DNA from: Tetrastigma voinierianum
Taxonomy: Eukaryota; Streptophyta; Magnoliopsida; Vitales; Vitaceae
Length of the DNA: 64,000 nucleotides
Assembly: GCA_016808115.1 (NCBI GenBank)
Contig: JAEQBH010001839.1
Location: forward strand, 248,001-312,000
Direction: 5' to 3'
Under the pieces are notes generated by a model. That model had not been told where the DNA came from and did no database searches. It worked only from the letters and a program-made list of their open reading frames with translations. Position 1 is the first letter of the stretch. Each line of letters starts with the position of its first letter. Positions 45,430-56,929 of this stretch are shown piece after piece. Position numbers and translations under genes: made by a program.

Positions 45430-45673
45430 GACTATTGGATTTCTAATCTGTTCCGTTCTCTGTTCTCGGCGCCAATACGTGCGAAGTCTTTACGGCTCGA
45501 GATCAAGCAGGTGTTGGTTATTTTTGATCTCGATGTCGCGTAGTACTTGCGAAACCTATGCTATGATAACACACGAGCCAACAAAACAAATTACCGACAC
45601 TTGTAAAAATAAACAAAAGTAAAGAAAATTTCGGAGTAATATCCTATTTGCTTAATTCTCTATATCCAATCTC

Positions 45674-45698
45674 TAAATGGTTCCCAGAGCAGCAGCCA
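45674..45698 (-). promoter_or_regulatory. Decayed tRNA-Asp primer-binding site (Athila-1)
   Basis: Plus-strand text TTCCCAGAGCAGCAGCCAAA corresponds to the reverse complement of the Athila site (ATCCCCGGCAACGGCGCCA) with several changes. Its place, about 250 bp before the gag start, is right for a primer site. Confidence 0.45.
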
Positions 45699-46970
45699 AA
45701 AAGCGACGGAGGCGGAAAGCGGACGGTGTATAAAAAATATATGCGCATGTGCGCAAGTGCCTTGCGTCGCCCAGTAGTATAGTGTACTCGTGAATGCGGA
45801 TATAAGATTCACAGGGCAGTGTAATCAAACTTCTACAAAGGTTACGCACTAGATAATATCGAAAGGAGAGATGACTCTAGGAGAATTCAAATATGTAAGA
45901 TTACCTAAACTATTGATTCAATTAAAGTATTGGTTTTGAAGCCTAGGGTTATATCTCCCCACATCACGTTGATGGATTAATCTTCTAAATATGTTATTAT
46001 TCGGTATATTTACAATATGTGATAATGGTGATCTTTTCTCTGAGGTATCCTCTCTCGAGGTATATCCGCCTATCTACGCGAATAGAATCGGGTATATCTC
46101 TATCCCATTTCGGTATTGAGAAATGCATTAATGTCCCAATTGCCACCTTCGGGTTCGAATATCTCTATTTACGAATCAGCGAAGTCTACTCTGAATCCTG
46201 AATACCCTCATCTCTCGAGATCTCGGATCTCCGTGCTTAATTATGCCAATGTTGGCCGAACATCAACATACGATTAAATCATAGGCATAGAATAGTTACA
46301 ACATATTGAGAAATAAATTGAATAATATAAAGTTTCAAACTTTAATCCATGAACATATGACAGGTTGATATAACCACAGAAATAGATACAGAACATCATG
46401 AATGAAAAGAAGAGAGAAAATGTTTAGTAGTAAAAACATCATTCTCACACCATCAGAAAATATCCCGAACAATGAAAGGCGATCAAATCCGGGCACTTCC
46501 TCGAGAGTACGTGTCACTGCGCTCACGGAATTTCGTGCCTTAAGTTAGTCACGCTTCTTCCCCATCTCCTCTCCTTTTAGATCATTCGTACTTTAAATGA
46601 TAGGGTGCGGATCTCGAGAGCGACGTCGCGGCGTGGAAACGCGCGAAAACCTGGCGGTATCGCGGCGTGGAGGCGATCGCTGGCGTTGGGATATTAACTT
46701 TGCGGTGTTGACCTGTGTGATGTGGGGGCGTGCAGCGTGTAGGGGCGATGGCGATGAGGACATCAGCGGCGTGAAGCGGTACTTCATCGCCTTGTTCCCA
46801 TTTAACACCGCAAAAATGCAGCTTTACGGCTGGCACGCTCTTTTTCGCGTGCTCTAAGTTCCTGACGAACATCGTCGATTATTCTGAGTCACAAAAACTA
46901 TAAAAATTACTCTAAAATAAACGGGAAAATGGAAGGCGGCGCGGTATAATATGAGTGTTTTAGGCGCTCA
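45699..46970 (-). repeat. Probable 5' LTR of Athila-1
   Basis: It lies just outside the primer site. It contains TGCGCATGTGCGCA (45,747-45,760), an inverted-repeat motif also found at 37,917-37,930. It then has an AT-rich part with ATCTC/CTCGAG motifs (46,030-46,230), and at 46,610-46,830 a GC-rich patch with GCGACGTCGCGGCGTGG and repeated GCGGCGTGGA/GCGGCGTGAA, echoing the array at 39.48-39.80 kb. No exact LTR borders or target-site duplication could be defined. Confidence 0.45.
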
Positions 46971-47305
46971 TCGATATATATTTTTCAAATTGGGAGCATT
47001 GAATGCCGATGTAAAATCTATCCTTGTCGGGTGCCTTCCATCCGGGTTTCTTGCATGCTCTCTCATTCAGCTCATATTCTGCTCAAACTGATTGTTTTCA
47101 TGGAGTTGACAACTGTACTTCCTTCTTTAGACACTTTCAATCTTTCCATGGGGTCCATTGTATTTACGTGATCGGGGTTCCCTGGGGTTGAGCTAAGCCG
47201 GAAACTGGAGCTCAAGAACAGGTGCAAGAAGGGGTGAGACAATACGAGGATTCTAAGTGTAACACGAGAAATGATGGCCTCTAATCATTTTCTAGTTATG
47301 CGAGA
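46971..47305. other. Unassigned spacer before element P
   Basis: Sequence between the Athila-1 side and the first LTR of element P. No coding or structural motif seen. Confidence 0.5.
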
Positions 47306-49340
47306 TGTTACCCAAAGGTATGAGCTGCAGAAGAATTCTAATTCGGAAAAAGAACAAAATCGTAATTTTGATTACAAAATTGTAATTCGGTTAAAAAATT
47401 CGTAATTTATTCTCTAGATATCGGATGACAAAAGCGGATTTCACGGCCAGTCTGTCGAAAATCTACAACTCGCGCATGTTAATCGACTAGAATAATTCGA
47501 ACACACCACGTTTTTAAGAAGCGTGGATTTGAACAATAAAAAGCGATTTTTCGATACGGCGAAAGTCGCATCTGCTTTTGCGATACTCATGTGCACCGCC
47601 GTGGCGTATGAGCGAGAAATAAAATGAAATGGGCGAGGCGGAGGCTGATGATGCTCCAGCTGAAATGGACCTCAACCGTTGCTTTGGGATTTGTTTAAGT
47701 CATTAAAGTTCAGCAGCCTGTGACACTTCTTCTTGAAAACAAAGGGAGAAAAAAGAAACGTGAAAGGGAACGAGAGAAAATCGACGGTGGTAGGTTTTGG
47801 TGTTTAAGAGAGAAACGTCATCCTTTTCTCTAAGTTTCCTACCTTAATCAGGCCGTCGGCAATCTTCGGAACGAAGGCTTTCTGTGAGAGAGGGCTTCGA
47901 GTAGATGGATTTGTGAGTTTTGACAAACTCAGAAGTGAGAGTTTCTCCCCTACTTCTGCGTTTATTCTAGGATTTTAAGTACTTTACAAATGTTTGAGTC
48001 GAAAGAGGCCGTTAGGGACCGTCTGATCGGTCCCAAAACATGAGACCAAATTATTGGAAATTGTTTTGAATCCATTGAGTCTTCCATCACTGGGCACGGA
48101 TGTTGGGTGATTAATTGTGAAAAATTGTGAAAAATTGTGAGATAAATCATGTATTGATTGTAATGAGGCCGAAAATGGCCGTGAAATGCTGGTTCTAAGG
48201 TGAAGCGGAGTAGATGGAAGTTTTTCGGGAATAGTAGCAGGGTTTCACTATTCCCACGAAACGGTGTTCTCAATATATTTTATGCATATGAAATATTTGT
48301 TTGGTCGAGTGATTTAAATTAAATTGCTGGAGTGTTTAATCATTCAACTTAAGTGAGCTAATTTTGATGCATAATTAATTAATTTACATGACATGATTGG
48401 GTGAATTAAATTTTTGTAAATATATGCATGTTATATATTTACTGTAGATGAGCTGCCTTCAGAATTCTTTTACATTAAGGCTCACCTTCTGCTAAGAACA
48501 CCTATGACTATGGGGCGAGTGCATGAGAATAAGTACAGAAGAAGCGGTTCGAAGGGTTGTCTAAAAATGACAGCCTCCAGGAGGGCGATCAGGTAAAAAT
48601 CTCTCCATGTCAGTCGGAAGCGACTAGATGATATCTTAGAGGGTAGTCCCACAACGAAATAATATATCAATCGTCGGAAGAGCCAATTCGCCTCTACCAC
48701 ATGGAGAGGGTTATCTGTGACACAAGCAAAATAACTCGAGCTGCCATACGAGGCTTGGGCGAAGTGTGATGGAAATCGGTGAGACTGGGACTCTGGGATT
48801 GATCATATATGGTATGAAGCGGAGATCATGCATTTGCTTGAATGTGTGTGTTTTCATTGGAACATTGCTGCTTGCACTTAGGTGGTATTAGCCCGCTTAG
48901 GGGCGATTTCCTCTTTTGAGCATTAGCTCACCTGTCAAGGGATATTATTTCTGAGTATAGGGAGTGTGCGAGGACGGCTCGTCCCCAGAGACCGAGATTA
49001 GAAAGCGGGTTGTGGCTTTGATGTATACATGTATTAGAACTTTTTAAGTTGTGTATGCATTGTATAAAAGTAAACATATTAACTCTTATTCTTATTGGGT
49101 ATATAGTTGGATTCATAGTTGGCATGTATATTGAGTATTGTTTATGGGCCCAAGTGGCCGTTTTAAATCATAAACTATTATATTGGACTGTTTGGGACAG
49201 GTTTATGCAAGATCTGTATTTGGGTAGAGCTCCGGCCTGAGAGCTGCGATTTTTGTGAAAAATGTCGGGTGACCGGAGCATTCCACGAGTATTCGGTAGT
49301 TGACGGGTGGTCAACGGACCCGGGATTTGGGGGCGTCACG
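47306..49340 (+). repeat. 5' LTR of element P
   Basis: It begins TGTTACCCAAAGG and ends GGGGGCGTCACG, about 2.03 kb. Pairs with the 3' LTR are GTACTTTACAAATGTTTGAG (47,979-47,998 and 59,003-59,022), ATTAATTAATTTACATGACA (48,373 and 59,362), and ATAGTTGGATTCATAGTTGG (near 49,101 and 60,039). A small tandem GTGAAAAATT occurs twice at about 48,117-48,138. Confidence 0.85.
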
Positions 49341-49450
49341 GCTTGGTAGCCTGAAGGCAGGTATCACGAATACCTAGGGAGCTCGGGTTTGGGTATCCAT
49401 CACCACTAGGTGTGGTTCGATGTCGAGTGTAGGTATGAGATTACCTAGGA
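49341..49450 (+). promoter_or_regulatory. Primer-binding site and paired hairpins (element P)
   Basis: GCTTGGTAGCCTGAAGGC follows the LTR at once; it reads like the TTGGTATCAGAGCC site for initiator-Met tRNA with a five-base deletion. Then come two inverted repeats: AGGTAT-CACGA-ATACCT (49,359-49,375) and AGGTA-TGAGAT-TACCT (49,431-49,446). CATCACCACTAGG lies between them. Same layout in M1 and partly in copy A. Confidence 0.75.
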
Positions 49451-50165
49451 AATCACGAGGACAAAACTAGGACAACTACATTACACGTGTTTGTGTGTTT
49501 GTGTGATTTGATATGATATTGCGATCTTAACGATGATAAATCCTCTCCTCTACCCTGTCTTCTTATCTGAATGTTGTGTGTGTGCTTAGGAAAAAAATAG
49601 CACCTAGGTGTAGTGAAAGTTTTGGAAAATTTTTACGATGTCTGGCCCCGGAGCGAAGAAAAAGGCTAAGTTCTGCCTCAAACCACATTTGGCTGATAGG
49701 TGATGGAAATAATTTTTAAGTTGAAGAAAATCGAGAGAAAATAATTTTTATAAATTTATGGGCGCACGGGCGCGAGAGTGCCGGGAGCGCCTGTGAGGGC
49801 GCTGCGGCGGCTATTGGCGTACTGTTTTCCTGACTTGTTTTTGGCCCAGTTTGACTCGGTATTTTTTCGGAGTCATATTTTTGGACATTGTTCGTGAACC
49901 AGGATTCATGAGCCTGTTCCATCTAATTTGGCATTTATTAAATTAAATAAAAATGAAATAAAATCAAATAAAATAAGTCAAAATTTTCAAAAATGAAATA
50001 TTCGAAAATAAAATTTTGTTGAAAACAATATTTTAAATGCAAAATTGATTGACTTGCACTACCTGTAAATGCAGGGACTTGATATATACAATGATTTTGT
50101 GTATGATTAGTGTCTCGGGGCTGTGTCTATGACTTGGAGATACTGTATTGTATATTGACTGCCAT
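49451..50165 (+). other. Leader of element P
   Basis: Untranslated leader. It includes a GC-rich patch (49,758-49,830, GGGCGC/GCGCCTG runs), an AT-rich patch (49,925-50,045, AAATAAAAT-like repeats) and ends shortly after GTAAATGCAGGG (50,067), which looks like a 3' splice site and has a counterpart in copy A. No coding motif before about 50,170. Confidence 0.5.
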
Positions 50166-50169
50166 GTTG

Positions 50170-50540
50170 ACTGTGTAGATGGCTAGTAGAGGCGGGGCAG
50201 TAGGGTGGATCGCGGTATTGTCGAGCACCTGCAGACATTTGACCAGCCGCGGTATTTGATCAGCGAGCCTTTCTTGAGGGAGTATAGTGCCTGCGGCAGT
50301 GCTATTGCTTTCGGGGCGAGCATAGCGAGGAAGTAGTCAGGAGGTCCCATTAACCTCCCGGAGATTTGAGCACACCATCCTCGGCGTTCGCGGGGAGGAG
50401 ACCGTGGTGGCGGACCGATGGTTTATGCGGATAGAACATATTGGAGGCTATGGAGATCTCGATGCGACTGGATCGGGTTAGGCGCATTCGGCTAGAGGCG
50501 AGCCGGTGTCTGCTGCAGTTTCTCTTAGGTCACGACAGAT
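50170..50540 (+). pseudogene. Gag N-terminal remnant (element P)
   Basis: The reading VADRWFMRIEHI (50,410-50,445) is the core of Tekay-type gag (family A-A-D-x-W-I-x-x-I-E-x-I-F), and after a one-frame change EAMEISMRLDRVRRIRLEAS follows (50,447-50,505), then RCLLQFLL. Frameshift at about 50,440. Upstream the frame starting ATGGCTAGTAGAGG (50,178) may be the original N-terminus, but it has stops. Gag stops abruptly here because the next 3.6 kb are foreign; its second half resumes at 54.18 kb. Confidence 0.75.
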
Positions 50541-51099
50541 TAGGCGGATCCAGAACCGAGTTCGGGGTCTGCGAACATGTCTTGGGACTCTTTTACCTGA
50601 TTTTTAAAAGCGAGGCTTGGTACTTTGTGATTATGGCCCATCTTATAGCAGGAATCGACACTGGGTGGTGTCCGTCAAAATCTAAACACATTCTGGGAGT
50701 CCTTTCAAATACAAAGCGTACTTTTCCATTTCGTCGAGCCGCAGGAACCTACATGTAGTGAACCACCTACGAGTGTGTTGGCCCGGTATGCGGATGTTCG
50801 TGGCGTGCTTTCTCTTTGCCTACCGCGGTTAAAACCCGTGCTAAGCTTTACGCTTAGTGGGAAACATATCTTATAACTTATCTTGATACACACATGCATT
50901 AAATTTGGATCATGATAAACATTTAACGAAACGGATATCAAAATCTTCATGAATTCATATATAATCGAATGTATAGCAGATTAGGATCATATTCGAAGAA
51001 AAACGGGTACACCGTATGAGCATCTCGATGTCTGCCATATATCATAACTCTGGTTTCAGGTCTCCCAAATGATATATATCGGAACTTATCACGATACTT

Positions 51100-52320
51100 G
51101 TCTCGGACTTATATTGATGAGTTCTGGTTATATATACTTAAACATGTCGGCCCGATACTTATCTCCGTAGGATACATATTTATACCACCTACCGTATTCC
51201 TTCTCTAAACGGCACTCAACTTATACATATACTAGATCTTTGAGGTACTTATCACGTACTCATACTTCTATCTATCATATACTTGTTCAGATCTCCCTTA
51301 GGAGTTACATAGCTTATGCTTATACAGAGATACTTATGCACGTACTGATACTTATATCTATCCCAAATCTCCCGTAGGAGTTCATTTAACTTCATACACT
51401 TATCCCCACGGCTTACACTTGTTCAGAGGTACCTATAGCTACCATGTATATTTACAAACGATAATCGATATTGCAAAACTTATTCTTATACGGAAGTACT
51501 TGTAAGTACAACAAAACTTATACTGCACAGATCTTATAATTAACTACGGCATATCCTTGTGTTACGTATATTATACTTCTGTATTTCTGATCTTATACGC
51601 GGTGTTACTTCTAAACTGATTCTGAATTTCGATCTTATTCATGTGCTAAGGCACCAGAGGGTACAATAAGTCGAACAAATCAGATTTATACAGATACATA
51701 TCAGGTATGGACATTAGTCCATGTGGCTGCACAGATCATGTAACGTATACACATACTTATTTTTACCACGAGCACCATGGGTACTACAAAACTTATACTT
51801 ATTTTATCGGGATACGAGTACCGTAAAATACATAACTTTATACTTGTTTTACCGATAGGAGTACCCGTAGGTACTACCGGGACTTATACTTTATTCCATC
51901 TCCCGTAGAGTTACAAGAGTTCTTCCTGGCGTAACTTATACTTTATATCAGACGTATAAACTATTTGAGACCCTGTAGGAGCACAGAGTTTATTCTTATT
52001 CAAAACTATAGTTATAATGTGCTTATTATCATTCCGACTCCCCAAGAGTTATGCAGAGCTTATTCTTATTCAGGACTTATACTTATAACAAGCTTATTAT
52101 CATTAAGGACTCCCGTAGGAGTTACAGAGCTTATTATACAAAAGAACCCGTAGGTAATACATTTATTCATTATACGTATGTACTGCAGTAGGTACTAGCC
52201 GTGATTCTATACTTATATTACTGGTACAGGAGTACCCGTAGGTACTACAGAGATTAATTAGATACAGGAGTACCCGTAGGTACTACAGAACAGATACAGA
52301 GGTACATTCAAATCTTTACT
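51100..52320. repeat. Degenerate minisatellite, CCCGTAGG / CTTATACTTAT motifs
   Basis: GAGTACCCGTAGGTACTACAG, CTCCCGTAGGAGTTACAGAG and CTTATACTTAT-like words recur, for example at 51,371, 51,850, 51,902, 52,111, 52,145, 52,228 and 52,266, with units of about 35-75 bp. CCGTAGGTAC units are partly self-complementary (GTACC...GGTAC). AT-rich and noncoding. Inside the insertion. Confidence 0.7.
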
Positions 52321-52479
52321 CTTATTCTTTATTCAGTGTCTTATTATATGTCTGTCTGACTACCTAGACCAATTATAAGAAATGAGTAGGACGCATAAGA
52401 TGCTGGCACTCGGTTGTACGATATAGTACCGAGGTGGTGCCAGATATCACAGGATGCAGTTCGCCACAAGAACAAGATG

Positions 52480-52640
52480 CCAGAAAGTACTTAGAGTGCC
52501 AAAGCACCGATAAAAACGTGGTTGCCCATGTAACAGGAGTGCCGAAGCACCAACAAGAGTGTCGGTTATCTCATCAGAGCGTTAAGCACTAATCATGGAA
52601 AACCAAGCACCATCAGACGTCCACTCATTCATTCTTTGGT
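52480..52640. repeat. GTGCC-GAAGCAC short hairpin repeats
   Basis: GTGCCAAAGCAC (52,497), GTGCCGAAGCACC (52,540) and a decayed third copy near 52,580 (GCGTTAAGCAC) follow one another every 40-45 bp, each able to fold as GTGC/GCAC. It lies next to the minisatellite, in the same insertion. Confidence 0.6.
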
Positions 52641-54182
52641 CCTAGGTAGTCATATGATCATATATCTTTCAGAACTTATAACCCATATTTATCACATTCT
52701 TTGTTCATGACATAATTGCTTTTCATGTTCATTTTCATGTTTCAGTTCGTTTTCAAGTTTCATATCATATTCAGGTTTCATGCCTATTTCATATGGCATT
52801 TCAGATACTTATACAGGAATACTTATACATGTACTGTCTTATCACGCATTTACTTATACGCAGATGCCTATATATTCACACATCATTCATGGTTCTCTAA
52901 TTCCTCTATGAATCTATTTTACTTAGAAATCGAATCATTCCAATTGGATCATCCAAACTCTCAAGTTATGGCATTTTCATGCCAACCAGGCTTCCGTTTT
53001 CCTGACACACTATGAACAGTTTGTATTACTCATTTTCCGGGTTTTAACTCACATTTAAGGCTACATTCAGCCTTACGAATCTAAGGCGTTATGGCTCTAC
53101 TCAAACTAATCACCTAATTCGGAGCACCGAAACAAGATACGCCTGGAAACAACTCTAATTACTACATGCTCAAACAGCATGCAGATTTGGCTTGCACATG
53201 CTCCTACTTTATGAACATTTGGGGCCACTTAGAGTCATAATTTTGACGATTCCTATTTCTGGGTTTTCCTTACCCTATTTTAATTATCCACTAATCACTC
53301 AAACTGATAAGAAATGAGCAAGTTATGGCTAAAATACGAAACTGTTGAAACAGTGAAAACAGAACAGGTGTACCTAAGAGATAGCCTAACATATCAGATA
53401 TGTCGGGCCAAAAATGACCGTAACCTAACATGTACAGACTCTTTTCAGCCAATTACTCTTTCAATTCTTTATCTTATTTCAAAACATATCATGAAATCCT
53501 TTCCAAACATTTCTAATATGGGACATAACCCATACATGATCCTGTAATGAGATTTGTTGGTATTTATCTTAAACCCTAACTCCATTACATACAATTTAAC
53601 CATGAATCCAACCTCAAAGGGAGGATTCTATATCCATCTTGTGCCATTTAGGGTTTTACCAACCCTAATTTCAATACCTCTTTGGTTATGATGAAATCCT
53701 AGCAAACCCTAAGTTTGGGGACAACTAATAACCATCAAATAGCATGGAAATTCATACAAACTTTAGAATTCCATAAAAGAAATCCATACTCAAGGTTAGA
53801 TTCCATACCTTGGCTTGATTCCTCTTTCTTCCTCTTCTCTTCTTCTCTCTTTTCCTCTCCTCTCTCTCTCTCTACGATTTGGTCTCTTAAAAATGAGAGA
53901 CCAATTGCTCTTAAGACCAATCGTAATTTCTCTAATTGCATCTTGGTCCTCCATCTTTCTAGGAATTACACCACAATTCCAATTATTTATACTTTGGCCT
54001 CAATTCTTGTTAACTTATGACTTTTAAGTCCCTTTTTGGACAAATTACGATTTTATCCTTAAATCTTGTACTGATCTTCAAGCTTTCCATGTTTCGCATT
54101 TAACTCATCAAACATTCAAATACGCAAACAATTCTAAACATGCCTAAAACTCGCTAGGGTATACTTTGGGGTGTTACACCAA

Positions 54183-54740
54183 ATATGTGATGGAAGAGGC
54201 TTCTGTGAGATCTGGTAGGTTATGACACGGGCGCAGTTTCAGAACCGTTCATGGGTGGTACTTTCCAGAGATCGCGAGGCATGCCAAGGCTCGAGTCTCA
54301 GAGCCGAGGCGAGCACGATGAAGGATGAACCACGTGGCCAGATTCACGAAAGTTAACCCCATTCGCCGACGCATCACGGGCCATAGACTCGCCATGTCAG
54401 AGGATTGGCAATGGATCAAGTTGTCCATTTGCTGTAGATTGTAGGACTACGCCTACAGGATATGGATTCTATGGTTGGGACGACCCTGACCATAGAGAGA
54501 GAGATGGAGGATGCTCGGAACAATCGAGATGCAAGTGTTGTTGGTAAGAGGAAGGATAGTTAGTCTTCCACCGGGGCCAGTAAAGAGAAAGAGCCTCTAG
54601 TTCACGAGATTCAAAGTCACTCGCCATCCTGCCAGGACGATGAGAGTTACTGGCTCGGCATGACATGGTGTGCTACCATTGTCGCTGAGCCGACACATGA
54701 GACGGATTCACCCCGGCAGACAGATCCTGTTTTCGGGGAT
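54183..54740 (+). pseudogene. Gag C-terminal remnant with zinc knuckle (element P)
   Basis: Gag resumes with TRAQFQNRS and YFPEIARHAKA-like text in mixed frames (54,220-54,290). This is parallel at nucleotide level to the M1 gag around 6,920. Further on, LTIEREMEDARNNRDASVVG is readable at 54,487-54,545 with one frame change. The zinc knuckle VCYHCR..GHMRR lies at 54,668-54,705, with C-x2-C and the His kept, the last Cys lost and a frameshift in its middle. It would bind element RNA. Stops at several points. Confidence 0.75.
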
Positions 54741-54894
54741 GGCACAGCCCACAAGAAGCAGACGTAGGAGGATACTAGTGATGCCTCCACAACACAAGAT
54801 GTGCCGTATGGCGCCTCCGCTCGTGGAGCCACGCGGCACCCCACATTTCACGTGCAAGCCCAAGAGGCCGCAGTGTGGGTAGAGTAGAGGACGA

Positions 54895-55110
54895 GGCCTG
54901 GCTGTGCAGACATCGTGGGTCCAGGGAGTGTCTACGCCGTCGACACCCCATGGCGTCGAGTCGCCAGACGCCCGCCATACAAGTGGCACGTTTTTGCTAT
55001 CTCGCCATGGGCTAGGAATGTTATTTGACTATGGTGCTTCGCACCATTCATTGTCGATCGGGCCAGATCGAGTCACTAGAGGTTGAGACCTTGAGAGCTT
55101 TGTATGTGTT
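54895..55110 (+). pseudogene. Aspartic protease remnant (element P)
   Basis: A 60-codon plus frame reads PDARHTSGTFLLSRHGLGML then FDYGASHHSLSI (54,960-55,070). The family text is A-S-G-T-F-L-L-...-V-L-F-D-S/T-G-A-S-H-S-F-I, so the catalytic Asp, Gly and Ala are kept but the Ser/Thr of D-S/T-G is Tyr. The rest of the domain (to about 55,450) has only fragments. M1 shows a different damage at the same site (D-S-E-P). Confidence 0.75.
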
Positions 55111-55454
55111 CTCCCCTAGTGATTGGTGGTGAGAACAGTGGATGATATGTCGTAGGTTATGAGCCAGGAGATTCTGACTCACTTTACAAGGGACCCGAGG
55201 ATCACGGACATGTCGAGTTCGATGTCATCCTCGGGGATGGATCAATGTGACAGCTTACAGCAGTGGTCGCTTATCGATTGTGAGCTGAGAGGTTACCGCC
55301 ACACGCCAGGATCTGCACTAGTGTGGTGTTTAGTGGAGACAAGGCGACATTTCGTCTCAGCAAGATACGTCCAGTGTCAGATTGGCCATGGTCAAGAGCG
55401 AGCCTACCTCTAGAGGATCTGTGTGAGACCATTTCTAGACTCCACCTCAAGTGG

Positions 55455-56220
55455 TTTTATATAAGTATGTGATGTTTTTCCAGATGAGGTACCTGGACTA
55501 CCTCCACATAGGGATGTAGACTTCGGTACGAGTTACACTGGTATTTCACTCCATCTCCCTATGACTCAAGATATGGCACCTGCCAGTAGAACTCGTGAAA
55601 TCAAACTAATTGAGCTATCGACAAGGGGGTTCATTAGACCTAGCAGTTCACCATGGGGCGCTCCAGTTCTATTTGCAAAAAGAAGTTAAGGACAAGACCG
55701 ACTGCAGCATTGATTAATGATAGTTTGAATGTGGTTATGATCGCAATCGGTACCATTAATTTAGGAATGATGATTTATGTTTGATCGTTTATATGTTAAT
55801 GAGTCTACCTCCAAGATAGACCAAGACCGGGTTACCATCGAAGCCGAGGGTTGGTGGATACAGACATCCCCTACATTTCACTGCTTAGGAACGCCATGAT
55901 GTACTTCTGAGTTTACTGTGATGCCCTTCGATCGATCACCACCAATGCAGATTCATGGATCTCATGCATAGGATATTCCAACCCTATTTAATTCGCCTTG
56001 TCGTAGTCTCGTAAAGGACATCTTGATCTACTCCCCAAATGTGACGGAGCATGAGTATCACTGAGGATCGTTTACAGCTTGTCGAGACCATCGCTGCACG
56101 CCAAGTTCGCATGAGAGTTCCGCTTTCCAGGTGATCTTCGTGACTGTGCTCATCACTAGTGTCACCGACCTGTAGAAGGTCGAGGCGTTGATTTAGTTCT
56201 CGAGAGGTCAGGCGTCACCG
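55455..56220 (+). pseudogene. Reverse transcriptase remnant (element P)
   Basis: It begins with FPDEVPGLPPHRDVDFGTSY (55,482-55,541; family D-V-F-P-D-E-L-P-G-L-P-P-x-R-E-V-x-F), then MAPASRTREIKLIELSTRGF and IRPSSSPWGAPVLFAKK (55,573-55,685), a well-kept N-terminal half. Then the frame is lost. Scattered text such as VMPFDRSPPMQIHG near 55,920 (family V-M-P-F-G-L-T-N-A-P) and DILIYSPNVTEHEYH (56,019-56,063) marks the active-site region: the second half of F-I-D-D-I-L-I-Y-S is present but the leading Asp is not readable. No function is possible. Confidence 0.8.
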
Positions 56221-56790
56221 ATACGTAGTCTCGGGATCGGGCCGGGTAATACGTGAGATTCACTGAGGATTTCTCCGTATCGTTGAAGATTCCATGACTC
56301 AGGGTCGACCCGTAAGGAGGTCAAGTTTGGCGGGATGACCGATGGTGAGTGTATTCTGTAAGAGCTGAAGAGGAGTATTACTTCGCCTCCCATCTTGAGA
56401 ATCCCGATGAGACAGTGGCACACAAGAGACAGATGCCTCGAGGCCAAATCAATGTGTTTCAAGCAAGACGGAGGGCAGTAGCTTATGGTTCTCGTCACCA
56501 AGAATCACGGAGTAGAATTACCCCACACACGACATGGAGTTGGCCACGTAGTCTTCGCCTTTGAAGATTTTGCGCTACCACTTTATACTACGTAGGAGTT
56601 CGAGGTGTACTGCACCATTAAAGTTCAGAAAGAGAGTTTTCACGCAATGTGACCTCAATACGAGGCAACTGATATGGACGGAGTTCCTGTGAGGACTATG
56701 ATTTTCACTTTGCATTACCATCCCATGGTAAATGGTGGCTGATGCACCTAGCCTGAAGTCAGACACTGCAGGCTGGATGCGAATGCTCGA
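56221..56790 (+). pseudogene. RNase H remnant (element P)
   Basis: Text in broken frames includes TRKEVKF-like and RPVRRSSLAG around 56,305-56,335, FQARRRAVAYGSRHQESRSR (56,458-56,518; family G-K-V-I-A-Y-A-S-R-Q-L-K-x-H-E), YPTHD-like text as PHTTWSW at 56,523-56,545, and FTQCDLNTRQLIWTEFL-like text near 56,637-56,700. The usual closing segment Y-H-P-G-K-A-N-x-V-A-D-A-L-S-R is represented by HYHPMVNGG.ADAPS at 56,715-56,755. Several frame changes. It sits between RT and the integrase zinc-finger region, as expected. Confidence 0.65.
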
Positions 56791-56929
56791 GACTATAATT
56801 ACAACACAACAGCGACTTAGGGTACTGGGGAGTTTAGTGGTTACAACCGCCTCGCTTGAGCGCAGTGATTGAGTCCCGCGCGTAACTGCAGATAGTGTGT
56901 CCATCGCGGACCGAAAGTACGCCAGTACG

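Larger units (their letters stand above)
39480..46970 (-). mobile_element. Athila-type Ty3/gypsy retrotransposon (Athila-1)
   Basis: On the minus strand: decayed tRNA-Asp primer site (about 45,685), gag from 45,429, protease 43.6-43.2 kb, RT 42.9-42.0 kb, RNase H 41.9-41.3 kb and integrase 41.2-40.0 kb. Characteristic Athila texts are the gag segment KFLTKFFPPSKIAQL, the protease segment HPRGIIEDVLVKV and the RT segment SFLGHAGFY. Outer limits are uncertain, because LTRs were inferred only from the GCGAC-rich patches at each side. All domains carry frameshifts, so the copy is inactive. Confidence 0.75.
50579..54178 (-). mobile_element. Minus-strand LTR-like insertion splitting gag of element P
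   Basis: Read on the minus strand it begins TGTAACACCCCAAAGTATAC at 54,178, the usual start of many plant gypsy LTRs. After a segment with AAAATCGTAATTT (54,040-54,055) there is a purine-rich block (minus strand of 53,823-53,875). Next come repeat-rich parts, and the insertion ends near 50,579 at plus-strand TGT. No internal pol or gag motif is found in the 3.6 kb, so a solo LTR or an LTR-derived nonautonomous element is likely. The left border is uncertain and no target-site duplication is proven. Its presence between two halves of one gag gene shows it inserted after element P. Confidence 0.65.
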
